Origin: Candidatus Moraniibacteriota bacterium
GTDB taxonomy: Bacteria > Patescibacteriota > Minisyncoccia > Moranbacterales > UBA1568
DNA length: 15,079 bases
NCBI GenBank assembly: GCA_023261685.1
Contig: JAHFOM010000024.1
Location: 1-15,079 of the forward strand
Reading direction: 5' to 3'
Part shown: in pieces, positions 4,682 to 12,740 of the stretch
Layout of the letters: the number at the start of each line of letters is the position of its first letter
Numbering within the stretch: the first letter of the stretch is position 1
Notes under the pieces: model-generated
What the model was told of the DNA's origin: nothing
What the model saw: the letters and a program-made list of their open reading frames with translations, nothing else
Databases searched by the model: none
Program-made: the position numbers and the translations under genes

Positions 4682-6940
4682 ATGAATGACAAAACTGTAT
4701 ACAAGAAAATCCTTCACCCGCAGATTTTCTGTAAAAGACAATGGGGAACTGAGCGAGAGACACTGCCACTCTCCAATCTTCATGACGAGCCTTCAGGGCG
4801 TACCGTTGTATTCAGTAGGCTCGCTATCGTGCTGACGGTTCTTTTTTGGGCGATGTATGTCGTCTCGGTCATCATCCGTCAGCTCATTGATGGTCCAAAA
4901 AGCTATCAATTCACTATGGAAGTTGTGGGCTATCTCGTGGTTGTCACTTTTTTGACTTTTTCGGCGCTGGTGTATCTGATTGCCAGACAAGGTGCCTTTC
5001 AGCGTTTTAGCGGGCATACGCGTGTTCCTCGAACTATGCTTGATAGATACTTTTCTGCTCACCAGCCGCCAATCACTGTTCTGGTTCCTTCTTATAGCGA
5101 GGAAACTGAAGTCGTACGAAAGACACTGTTATCCGCTGCGTTGCAGGAGTATCCCGATATCCGTGTCGTTCTTTTGCTCGACGACGATCCTTTTAATGTC
5201 CGTCCTGAGAACAGGGATCGTCTGGAAGCAACCTGTGCACTCGGAGATGAGATTGCAACACTTTTATCCAAACCGTGTGAACGTTTCAATAAGACGCTCA
5301 AACAGCTCAAAGCCGCCAATCACAAAAATGAAACACTGACGGATAGCACTATCTCAAAAGTGGCCGCAGACTATATATGGGCGGCTGCGTGGCTGGATAC
5401 GTTGGCAGAAAAAGAAGTAATTGAAGATCATGTCGACAGATTTTTCGCTGATCAAGTGCTCTGTAAGCTCGCTGAGGATCTCCGTCTTGTCGGAGAAGGG
5501 TTGCTCGGTGCGCATCCAACAGATATGCAATATCCGGCAGAGCGTCTGTTGCAACTCTCTCACAGGCTGGTATGGATATTCAGCGCGAAACTTCAGGTTT
5601 TTGAGAGAAAGAGATATATCTCCTTATCGCATGAGTCGAACAAGGCGATGAATCTCAATGCATACATAGGATTGATGGGGGGTATGTATCAGCGAGAAGA
5701 GACACCTGACGGGATCGTTTTGACGCCGACTCTGAATAAGAAGAGTGCGGATATGATTATTCCTGATAGCGATTTCATCCTGACTCTCGATGCCGACTCT
5801 ATTTTACTGCGAGAGTACTGTCTGCGTCTGGTATATTTCTTAGAACAGGCTGACAATGCCGATGTCGCGGTGGTGCAAACACCATACTCCTCATTTCGTG
5901 GAGCTCCGACACGACTTGAGCGATTATCTGGAGCCACGACTGATATCCAACATATCATTCATCAAGGGATGGCTTATTATGGAGCCACCTTTTGGGTGGG
6001 GGCGAATGCGGTCATACGCAAACGCGCTCTTGAGGATATAGTAGAAAAAGAATGGGTAGGTGGATTTGAGATAAAGAGGTATGTACAGGACAGCACGGTC
6101 ATCGAAGATACTGAATCCAGCATTGATATGGCATTGTATGGCTGGAGGCTGGTAAATTATCCGGAGCGGTTGAGTTATAGTGCGACACCCCCCGACTTCG
6201 GATCATTGGTCATCCAGCGTCGCAGATGGGCGAATGGTGGACTTTTGATATTGCCGAAGCTCTGGAAGCTGCTTCGTGAGCGCAAACATCAGGGCAAGCC
6301 CGTCCCCAAAGTCGAATCGATGATCAGATTGAATTATATGGCTTCTATCGCCTGGTCAAATCTTGGTCTGGTGTTTCTTCTGGTGTATCCTTATGACGGA
6401 CGACTGCTCAGCCCACTCATTCTCCTTGCGGCAACGCCGTATTTCCTCTCTATGGCCATTGATCTGAAATCATGTCGCTATAACTACAGCGATATTATCC
6501 GCATCTATGGTTTCAATCTGATACTCTTGCCGGTAAACATCGCAGGGACATTGAAATCGCTCGAGCAGGCACTGACAACGAAGAAAACACCGTTTGCCCG
6601 CACTCCCAAAGTTAGAAATCGGACAAGAGTCGCTCTCCCTTACGTCCTTTCCCCTCTGTTTATCGTCGGTTTTTCATTGTTTACGCTGGGGCATAATATT
6701 CAAGGGGAGAATTGGGGGAATGCGGCATTCGCCGGCTTCAATACTTTTGCTGCTACCTGGGCCATCTTTTCGTATATTGGGATCAAAAATCTGCTTATTG
6801 ATATCTGGCTGGGATTGACGGATATGCTTTATGTCGAAGTCTCCCCTCAGAAGCTTTCTCAAAAATCCGCCGCAAAAAAGTTTCGGTCTCATCAGGAGTC
6901 TCGAAAATCTGTAGGTGATATGATACTCAGTGAGAAATAG
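4682..6940 (+). CDS. Membrane-bound processive GT2 glycosyltransferase (cellulose/hyaluronan-synthase-like) with large insertion
   Basis: This 752-residue inner-membrane synthase probably polymerises a beta-linked glycan from a nucleotide sugar and passes it through its own channel. Two N-terminal membrane segments lie at about 43-65 and 77-100. The GT-A domain follows with VLVPSYSEE, D167-D168-D169 for UDP binding, D370-A-D372 for the metal, E475-D476 in the acceptor (TED-like) motif, and Q512-RRRW. Several C-terminal membrane segments follow, with a TPFARTPKV loop at 636-644 resembling the gating-loop region of BcsA-like enzymes. The gap between DDD and DAD is 203 residues, against 48 in the second synthase of this locus, so there is an insertion of roughly 150 mostly helical residues. 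No PilZ domain is seen. It is first in the operon, and the GH18 gene starts 11 nt after its stop. The product sugar is unknown. Confidence 0.9.
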   Translation: MNDKTVYKKILHPQIFCKRQWGTERETLPLSNLHDEPSGRTVVFSRLAIVLTVLFWAMYVVSVIIRQLIDGPKSYQFTMEVVGYLVVVTFLTFSALVYLIARQGAFQRFSGHTRVPRTMLDRYFSAHQPPITVLVPSYSEETEVVRKTLLSAALQEYPDIRVVLLLDDDPFNVRPENRDRLEATCALGDEIATLLSKPCERFNKTLKQLKAANHKNETLTDSTISKVAADYIWAAAWLDTLAEKEVIEDHVDRFFADQVLCKLAEDLRLVGEGLLGAHPTDMQYPAERLLQLSHRLVWIFSAKLQVFERKRYISLSHESNKAMNLNAYIGLMGGMYQREETPDGIVLTPTLNKKSADMIIPDSDFILTLDADSILLREYCLRLVYFLEQADNADVAVVQTPYSSFRGAPTRLERLSGATTDIQHIIHQGMAYYGATFWVGANAVIRKRALEDIVEKEWVGGFEIKRYVQDSTVIEDTESSIDMALYGWRLVNYPERLSYSATPPDFGSLVIQRRRWANGGLLILPKLWKLLRERKHQGKPVPKVESMIRLNYMASIAWSNLGLVFLLVYPYDGRLLSPLILLAATPYFLSMAIDLKSCRYNYSDIIRIYGFNLILLPVNIAGTLKSLEQALTTKKTPFARTPKVRNRTRVALPYVLSPLFIVGFSLFTLGHNIQGENWGNAAFAGFNTFAATWAIFSYIGIKNLLIDIWLGLTDMLYVEVSPQKLSQKSAAKKFRSHQESRKSVGDMILSEK

Positions 6941-6951
6941 CCTTTTGTTTT

Positions 6952-8538
6952 ATGAAACCATCCCGCGCGACAATTGAAACCACATATACCGAGCCTGTAA
7001 GACGATTGTCTCCTTGGCGAGTCTTTGGCGCTCTTTTGCTGGTGGGAGGATTGGTATATGGAACGACTCTCAGTGTAGATAAATGGCAGGAAACAGAATC
7101 AGTGACTGTATATAAGCCGTGGTTTGCCGCGTATGTGGATGTTACGTCCACTCCCGTGTATGCTTTTGAGCAGCTGGGAGCGACGGACACCTCTGATGTC
7201 GTACTGGCTTTTATCGTTTCTTCGACATCTGAACCTTGCACGCCTACGTGGGGAACTTTCTATACGATGGATGCAATGGCGGTGGCACTTGATCTGGACC
7301 GGCGCATTGCCAGATTGCAACAACAAGGAGGGAGGATCGCGGTGTCTTTCGGAGGCGCGCTCAATTCTGAGCTGGCTCTCGAGTGCAAGGACTCCGATGC
7401 TTTATTCAAAGCGTACCAGTCAGTCATAGACCGGTATCACATCAACACTATCGATCTGGATCTCGAGAATCAGGCTTTGAGGGATACTGAGGCATCCAAA
7501 CGTCGAGCCGTCACGCTGGCACGGTTGCAGGAGCACTATCGAGAGAGTGATAAAAATTTGGCCGTATGGTTGACACTGCCGGTTGCTCCACAGGGATTGA
7601 CACCCGAAGGCACGAACGCCATCGCTCAGATGCTCTCCAACGGAGTTGATTTGGCAGGAGTCAATGTTATGACTATGGATTATGGGGGCAGTCGATCAGC
7701 AGACCAGACAATGCTGGATGCGTCAAAACAGGCGTTGATCGAAACCCATCGGCAGCTGGGTGTGCTGTACAAACAGGCGGGGATTGCTTTGAATAGTATT
7801 TCATTGTGGCGTAAAATCGGCGCAACACCGATGATCGGACAAAATGATGTCGTGGAAGAAGTATTCACACTGGAAGATGCGAATGCTTTCAATTCGTTTG
7901 CGTTGAGTAATGGAATCGGTCGGATGTCGATGTGGTCGGCCAATCGGGATATTCCTTGCGGAGAAAACTACGTCGATGTGAAGGTGGTTTCTGATTCGTG
8001 CAGCGGGGTAAAAGCGCCAAAGCTCAGTTTTGCTCAGGCGCTCAGCAATGGCTTTGACGGAGATCTGACACAAAATGCCAACATCCTGACGACGGCAGAT
8101 CCCGAGAGTAATTCTTATGTGGTTGATGTTCCGGAGAGAAGTCCCTATCAAGTCTGGCAAGAGACAGGAGCCTACCCGAAAGGAGTAAAAGTGGTGTGGC
8201 ATGGCAATGTCTATGAAGCAAAGTGGTGGACGAAAAAAGATCTGCCCGACAACCCCGTCCTCCAATCGTATGAAACGCCTTGGCAACTCGTCGGACCCGT
8301 CTTGTCAGGCGAGAAGCCCATTCAGCAGCCTACATTACCGGCAGGTACGTATCCGAAGTGGTCCGGAGAAACCACATATGACGGCGGCGATCGGGTGCTG
8401 TTCGATGGGATGCCTTTTCAGGCAAAATGGTGGAATCAAGGTGAAAGTCCAGCTAAATCAGCTGCCAATTCAGATGCATCCCCATGGATTCCACTGACAC
8501 AAGCGCAGATTATGGATATACTCAAAGGAGTTAAATAA
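6952..8538 (+). CDS. Membrane-anchored GH18 chitinase-like enzyme with two chitin-binding (CBM5/12) domains
   Basis: This 528-residue protein has a short basic N-terminus and one hydrophobic segment at about 22-40, a signal-anchor placing the rest outside the membrane. The GH18 barrel runs from about 55 to 345. It has the strand IAVSFGG, the catalytic motif IDLDLE with E172 as predicted acid and D170 before it, NVMTMDYGG with D243-Y244, and MSMWSANRD at 325-333, typical of bacterial chitinases. The first position of DxxDxDxE is N165 rather than D. Two aromatic-rich ChtBD3 modules follow: about 396-450 (VYEAKWWT) and about 463-515 (PFQAKWW). Known relatives hydrolyse chitin or other GlcNAc polymers. 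Placed after a synthase gene, it may trim or bind a nascent polymer; attack on foreign chitin is the alternative. The catalytic residues look intact. Confidence 0.9.
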   Translation: MKPSRATIETTYTEPVRRLSPWRVFGALLLVGGLVYGTTLSVDKWQETESVTVYKPWFAAYVDVTSTPVYAFEQLGATDTSDVVLAFIVSSTSEPCTPTWGTFYTMDAMAVALDLDRRIARLQQQGGRIAVSFGGALNSELALECKDSDALFKAYQSVIDRYHINTIDLDLENQALRDTEASKRRAVTLARLQEHYRESDKNLAVWLTLPVAPQGLTPEGTNAIAQMLSNGVDLAGVNVMTMDYGGSRSADQTMLDASKQALIETHRQLGVLYKQAGIALNSISLWRKIGATPMIGQNDVVEEVFTLEDANAFNSFALSNGIGRMSMWSANRDIPCGENYVDVKVVSDSCSGVKAPKLSFAQALSNGFDGDLTQNANILTTADPESNSYVVDVPERSPYQVWQETGAYPKGVKVVWHGNVYEAKWWTKKDLPDNPVLQSYETPWQLVGPVLSGEKPIQQPTLPAGTYPKWSGETTYDGGDRVLFDGMPFQAKWWNQGESPAKSAANSDASPWIPLTQAQIMDILKGVK

Positions 8539-8563
8539 AAGGATTATTTTTTGAGAAAGAGAG

Positions 8564-8569
8564 TATAAT
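8564..8569 (+). promoter_or_regulatory. -10 box directly before the GH81 gene, possible leaderless start
   Basis: A perfect TATAAT ends six nt before the ATG at 8576, so transcription would begin at or next to the start codon. There is no good -35 box at the usual distance and no convincing Shine-Dalgarno sequence for this ATG. It would allow expression apart from the operon promoter. Confidence 0.5.
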
Positions 8570-8575
8570 AAGAAA

Positions 8576-10576
8576 ATGAAAAAAATAATTCTTTCCGCAC
8601 AAAAGCAAAAATCATTATTTTTTGTGGTGCTCTTTTTATTGGTAGGAGTATTTATTTTCTTTGCTAATCAAGAGAGTAGTTTTTTCCAAAATAATGACAA
8701 CATTCCTCAGAATCAAAATTCTGGGTCATCTTCAGAAAAACATTCAACTGTGATGAAAACAAATAGTTGGTTCTCAAGCGTCTATAAGAATCAGGGTGTG
8801 CCGAGCGCTCCTTTGTTCGCTTTGCCTGGGGCGTATCAATTTCGGGCTGACGGATTGGCGATTGGTTTCCCGCGGGCTGTCGCGACACCCGATACGGTGT
8901 TCGGCAGTTTTGATCCATTGTGTTCAGTAGGGACGACGAGTGATATCACGCGCGTGCGGGTGATCAGATATGGCGATTGGGATGCTCATTTTGAAGTGGA
9001 AAGCGGCAGTAGTCCATGGCAAGTGCATATGGCACAGGGGTCACCGGTCACGACCATTGATCACTTTCCCGGACAGCTCGCGCTTGTTTGTCAGCCAGGC
9101 GTGACGCTGACCGCGATTAAACAAGGGCTTATGGCCACCAGAGGAAACGAGCGGATATTGATACAGGCGCAGGGAACGTATACCGTAGAACAAGACCCTC
9201 TCTTCTCTGATCGGGTGCAACTTTTTTCTGCCGAGCAATCCTATCGCATCATGCTGTTGCCACAAGAGACCAGTCAGTCAGTAGCGTGGTTTGCGAATCT
9301 TTCGTGGAATGTCATTCTCGACACTCAGGCCGATGCCGAAGAGGGTCGAGATGATGTCATACGCACCACCTATGCTTTTCGGGGAGAAGTGGATGCACCG
9401 GTACTCACGACACTCTGGCCGCACCATCGACTCAGTTCGGGAGAGCCGGAAGTACTTGGGCAGTACGAGACGGTACTCGGCACATTGCGATTGATCCAAA
9501 CAGCATCATTTACCACGATAAGCGATACACCGATGCCGGCATCCACATTTGAACGAGTGACTGATCCTGTGGCAGTCGAGGCTATCCGGGAGGCTGTCCG
9601 CAAGGATGTCGTTATTTTCAGAAAGGCTACGCCACCGCAGGGAGTATATTTCCTCGGTACATGGCTCGGGGGAGTGGCCAGCGTCGCTCAGATTGCCGAG
9701 CTCTATAATATGGATGAGGAAAAGACAGTCCTGCTCGATATTCTTGAGCGTTACTTGGTGGCGAGTCTTCCTAATTTTACCTACCAAGCAGACACCCAGA
9801 TGCTGGTCGCCAAAAATACTGAGTTCGGAAATGAGGAGGGCAATGATCACCATTTCCATTACGGCTACTATCTGCGGGCGTCCGCAGTGCTCGCTACGTT
9901 GCGACCAGCTCTGCGCGTGACACTCGAACCTACGATGAACGAACTGGCAGGGGATATCGCGACGACTGATCGCGGTAGTACGCGCTACCCATATATCCGT
10001 AATTTCTCGCCCTACGACGGACACTCCTGGGCGGATGGTGACGCTTCATTTGCTGATGGCAACAATCAAGAGTCCACTTCAGAGGCGCTCAATGCTTGGT
10101 ATGGTGTTTTTCTGTGGGGACAAGTAACAGGAAATGCAACACTTGAGCGGACAGGAAGAACACTCTTTGCTACCGAGCTTTCTGCTGTCAAAGCCTATTG
10201 GTTTGGTGAGAACAATCCTTTTCCATCAGGCTATGCGCACACGATAGCATCGCTGGTGTGGGGCGGGAAGCGCGACTACGCCACGTGGTTCAGCGGTCAG
10301 GCGATGCATATTCACGGCATCCAGTGGTTGCCGATCACGCCGGCTTCGGCATATTTGGAAACGTTGCCGAATTTTCCCGAACGAGAAGCAGAAATACTGC
10401 GTGCCCATCCCAATCCCGCTACCCACGAGTGGGGCGATCTTTACGCCGCTGTTCTCTCATACTCTGACCCACAGGAGGCAGTCAGATTGCTGCCTGCCGC
10501 CTCAAAAAATCAGGCGATGAAATCAACTGCCCTGCTGTATCAGACGGTGTACAGGAATGCTGAATTGTTTCAATAG
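8576..10576 (+). CDS. Membrane-anchored GH81 endo-beta-1,3-glucanase-like enzyme
   Basis: This 666-residue protein has an N-terminal basic stretch and hydrophobic segment at about 14-30, then a low-complexity N/Q/S linker to about 55, so it is an extracytoplasmic enzyme on a membrane tether. The family is recognised from NDHHFHYGYY at 423-432 (D424 the predicted catalytic acid), then FSPYDGHSWADG and NNQESTSEALNAWYG with E499 and E503 (catalytic base region). These are the signature blocks of GH81, inverting endo-beta-1,3-glucanases. The N-terminal half is the beta-sandwich part, with WFSSVYKNQG and PLFALPGAY near its start, as usual in the family. The gene follows GH18 by 37 nt and carries its own -10 box. 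In context it could cut a beta-1,3-glucan made by a neighbouring synthase, or digest external glucan. Codons near the start are AT-rich, mostly from the signal segment. Confidence 0.9.
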   Translation: MKKIILSAQKQKSLFFVVLFLLVGVFIFFANQESSFFQNNDNIPQNQNSGSSSEKHSTVMKTNSWFSSVYKNQGVPSAPLFALPGAYQFRADGLAIGFPRAVATPDTVFGSFDPLCSVGTTSDITRVRVIRYGDWDAHFEVESGSSPWQVHMAQGSPVTTIDHFPGQLALVCQPGVTLTAIKQGLMATRGNERILIQAQGTYTVEQDPLFSDRVQLFSAEQSYRIMLLPQETSQSVAWFANLSWNVILDTQADAEEGRDDVIRTTYAFRGEVDAPVLTTLWPHHRLSSGEPEVLGQYETVLGTLRLIQTASFTTISDTPMPASTFERVTDPVAVEAIREAVRKDVVIFRKATPPQGVYFLGTWLGGVASVAQIAELYNMDEEKTVLLDILERYLVASLPNFTYQADTQMLVAKNTEFGNEEGNDHHFHYGYYLRASAVLATLRPALRVTLEPTMNELAGDIATTDRGSTRYPYIRNFSPYDGHSWADGDASFADGNNQESTSEALNAWYGVFLWGQVTGNATLERTGRTLFATELSAVKAYWFGENNPFPSGYAHTIASLVWGGKRDYATWFSGQAMHIHGIQWLPITPASAYLETLPNFPEREAEILRAHPNPATHEWGDLYAAVLSYSDPQEAVRLLPAASKNQAMKSTALLYQTVYRNAELFQ

Positions 10577-10587
10577 CGGCCTTTTGT

Positions 10588-10616
10588 TTGCAAATAAGTC
10601 TCTTGTAGGCTACAAT
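10588..10616 (+). promoter_or_regulatory. Internal promoter 1 upstream of the GT-C gene
   Basis: TTGCAA (10588-10593), a 17-nt spacer and TACAAT (10611-10616), starting 12 nt after the GH81 stop. It would drive the last three genes. Confidence 0.5.
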
Positions 10617-10680
10617 GGTTAGAATATCTTTTTTAGCCAAAAACTGACAACAAAGGATAAACTTTTGCTTGTTTTTTGTT

Positions 10681-10686
10681 TATAAT
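10681..10686 (+). promoter_or_regulatory. -10 box of internal promoter 2 upstream of the GT-C gene
   Basis: TATAAT 17 nt before the ATG at 10704 predicts a leader of about 11 nt. The -35 region is weak. With promoter 1 it forms a tandem pair in the 127-nt gap between genes. Confidence 0.5.
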
Positions 10687-10703
10687 GACTCTTTATAAAA
10701 TCA

Positions 10704-12740
10704 ATGATAGAAAACGAAGCGGTATCGGGAAGGCCATTCTGGCTGTGGGCGGTGTTGAGTGAGATATCTCTTGTCGCGGTGATTATTGCTGTCGGTTGGT
10801 TTCTGATTGGGTATTATACCCGGTATGAATTTTTGGCGACCGGTTATCAAGACTGGATCTATCATGCTTTTCGTGTCAGAGATATTGCGCAATACGATAT
10901 CGCTTCGTGGGACCATATCTGGGGCAATGGCATCAATCATTGGCGAGCGTTTCAGTATGTCGGACACGTCCTCACCTTTTGGGTGATGCAGCTGACAGGT
11001 TGGTCTATTCCGCACGCCATGCTTTGGATATCGGCGATTGTCTTTATCGCCATCCGTGTATTGATGTATGGAGCATTGCGATACCTTGGCGTAAGCCGTT
11101 TGTTCAGTTTTTTTTCGGTTATTATCTCCTATGCTTCTTCCCAGCAATGGAATGCTTTGAAAGAATTTTCTATATATATTGGATTCGGTGTTTTGCCATT
11201 TTATGTTTTGCTTTGGATTGCAGCGTTAAAAGACATGCGCTATGTGTATGTCTTAGCTGCTGTATCCGGTGCTTTATGGTCGGTTCATCCAGTGGTTGGA
11301 TATAGCGCATCTGGGATGCTTTTTGTGCTTGTGCTTGCTAATAACCTTAAAAAAGATATAGGGAAATCGGTTTTAGTGGCAGCTATCTTTCTTGTAAGTT
11401 CGATGCCATTTACCATTCAATACTTCTTTTCGGGGTATGGAATGAGTAATCCATTTTATGAAACTCCACAGTTTATGCGGATGCTGCTTGCCTCTGAGTA
11501 CTCTGGCTTGAGTCTCATTTACTTTATTTTTCTGATCTTAAGTTGGGTGGCACTTCTTTTTAAATCGAATGAATCTCCTCGCTGGGCAAAGCTTCTACTT
11601 GCTTATTGCACTTTCTATCTTATCTTTATTTACTTCGGATTGTTAGGATATTATCCAGACTTTATTAATAAATTTCAATTCTCTCGCGCCATTCCTTTTA
11701 TCGCATTACTCCTCTCCTTCTGTTTCGCAGCATTTTTACAGGTAGTTTTTCCTCGTGTTAAATCTCGTATGATCTATACGGTGTTCTTAGTATTGATTGT
11801 GGTGTGCGTGTCTCAGTCAATTGAGATTGCATCACGGTATTCAGGTCAACCGACAGTCTCGCTTCAGAATCCGGTGGCGCTCTACTTTGCGGATAAAGAT
11901 ATCCCACAAGGGAGCATTTACTTTAGAGGGGTCGCCGAAGCAAGTTATCTGGGAAAACCAGGATTGCGATTTATTACATCATATAATCAACATCTGTTGC
12001 CCAATCCGTACCCGATGCGCTTTGATATTCTTATGAAAACAGACATTTCGTATACGGGTGTGACAGAGCATCAAATAGAGATGATTAACGATTATGCTAC
12101 GGCATTGGGAGTAGAATACCTGTTTATCCCCAAACTCTCCCCGCTTGTGGATGGCCTGACTGTTGATAGGGGGGGGCTGCAGGCCTTGTTTGAAAAGGTA
12201 GGGGAAGTGGATACGTCAGATGCATATGCGGTACTACATAATCGTCAGCCGATTGCCTACGCCTATGCTTTTGAGAAGGATGATGTCGCGAACCTCCTCC
12301 ATTTTTCTGAGTTACCCAAACCGACACTGCAAGCTACTTCTTATACTCCGTGGGATGAGGAAATCAGTCGGGTGGCTACACTGATCCGTGGCGGTACTTT
12401 GAAGCCGCTACCGCTTTCTTTCGGGTGGCCGAATAAGCTTGTCGTTGATAGTTCGGATCTATCAACATTTCGCAATCCCGATGTTTTGATCGCACAAAGT
12501 TATGATCAAAACTGGGTCGTAAGCAATATGGATGCCGTGCACATCGAGCCGACAAATCTGCGGTTTATGCATCTCACTCTTCCTGACGGCGTACAGACTA
12601 CGGAAATCGACTTGGAGAATAACTGGCCGCGGTGGCACTGGCCGGTGCAGAGTCTTGGTATTGTTATGATTGTATTGACGATGATTGCATCGTTGATTAC
12701 AGGCTGGTTGCAGAGGAGGTCCATTGTATCTTCACGGTAA
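10704..12740 (+). CDS. Multispanning GT-C-like membrane protein (PTPS-related/YfhO-like)
   Basis: This 678-residue protein has about ten hydrophobic segments in residues 10-390, a predicted extracytoplasmic domain at about 390-640 and a last membrane segment at about 647-670 with a basic end (QRRSIVSSR). After the first segment comes YQDWIYHAFRVRD, with D50 and H54 in the loop where GT-C enzymes carry acidic catalytic residues. SVHPVVGY later matches the HP motif of the 'PTPS-related' membrane family. The C-terminal domain has SYDQNWVVSN, like the YfhO family. GT-C proteins use lipid-linked sugars, so this one may add side sugars or another group to the glycan outside the membrane. The ATG has no Shine-Dalgarno sequence and follows a -10 box closely. 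A run of eight G residues lies in the reading frame. Family assignment is moderate; substrate unknown. Confidence 0.8.
   Translation: MIENEAVSGRPFWLWAVLSEISLVAVIIAVGWFLIGYYTRYEFLATGYQDWIYHAFRVRDIAQYDIASWDHIWGNGINHWRAFQYVGHVLTFWVMQLTGWSIPHAMLWISAIVFIAIRVLMYGALRYLGVSRLFSFFSVIISYASSQQWNALKEFSIYIGFGVLPFYVLLWIAALKDMRYVYVLAAVSGALWSVHPVVGYSASGMLFVLVLANNLKKDIGKSVLVAAIFLVSSMPFTIQYFFSGYGMSNPFYETPQFMRMLLASEYSGLSLIYFIFLILSWVALLFKSNESPRWAKLLLAYCTFYLIFIYFGLLGYYPDFINKFQFSRAIPFIALLLSFCFAAFLQVVFPRVKSRMIYTVFLVLIVVCVSQSIEIASRYSGQPTVSLQNPVALYFADKDIPQGSIYFRGVAEASYLGKPGLRFITSYNQHLLPNPYPMRFDILMKTDISYTGVTEHQIEMINDYATALGVEYLFIPKLSPLVDGLTVDRGGLQALFEKVGEVDTSDAYAVLHNRQPIAYAYAFEKDDVANLLHFSELPKPTLQATSYTPWDEEISRVATLIRGGTLKPLPLSFGWPNKLVVDSSDLSTFRNPDVLIAQSYDQNWVVSNMDAVHIEPTNLRFMHLTLPDGVQTTEIDLENNWPRWHWPVQSLGIVMIVLTMIASLITGWLQRRSIVSSR
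12169..12176 (+). repeat. G8 homopolymer within the GT-C coding sequence
   Basis: Eight consecutive G residues encode part of D-R-G-G-L. Such runs are prone to slippage, so this is either a possible on/off switch of the gene or a spot for sequencing error. The frame is intact here. Confidence 0.7.
12714..12719 (+). promoter_or_regulatory. Shine-Dalgarno site for the second GT2 gene
   Basis: A perfect AGGAGG inside the end of the GT-C gene, four nt before the TTG at 12724 and 25 nt before the ATG at 12745. Its position favours the TTG start, with translational coupling to the GT-C gene. Confidence 0.5.

Noticed and set aside
7801..8286. Minus-strand open frame of 161 codons opposite the GH18 gene
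   Set aside because: It is a shadow of a gene with intact catalytic and binding motifs; no start signals are visible.
9506..10024. Minus-strand open frame of 172 codons opposite the GH81 gene
   Set aside because: Shadow of the GH81 catalytic core; composition does not look protein-like.
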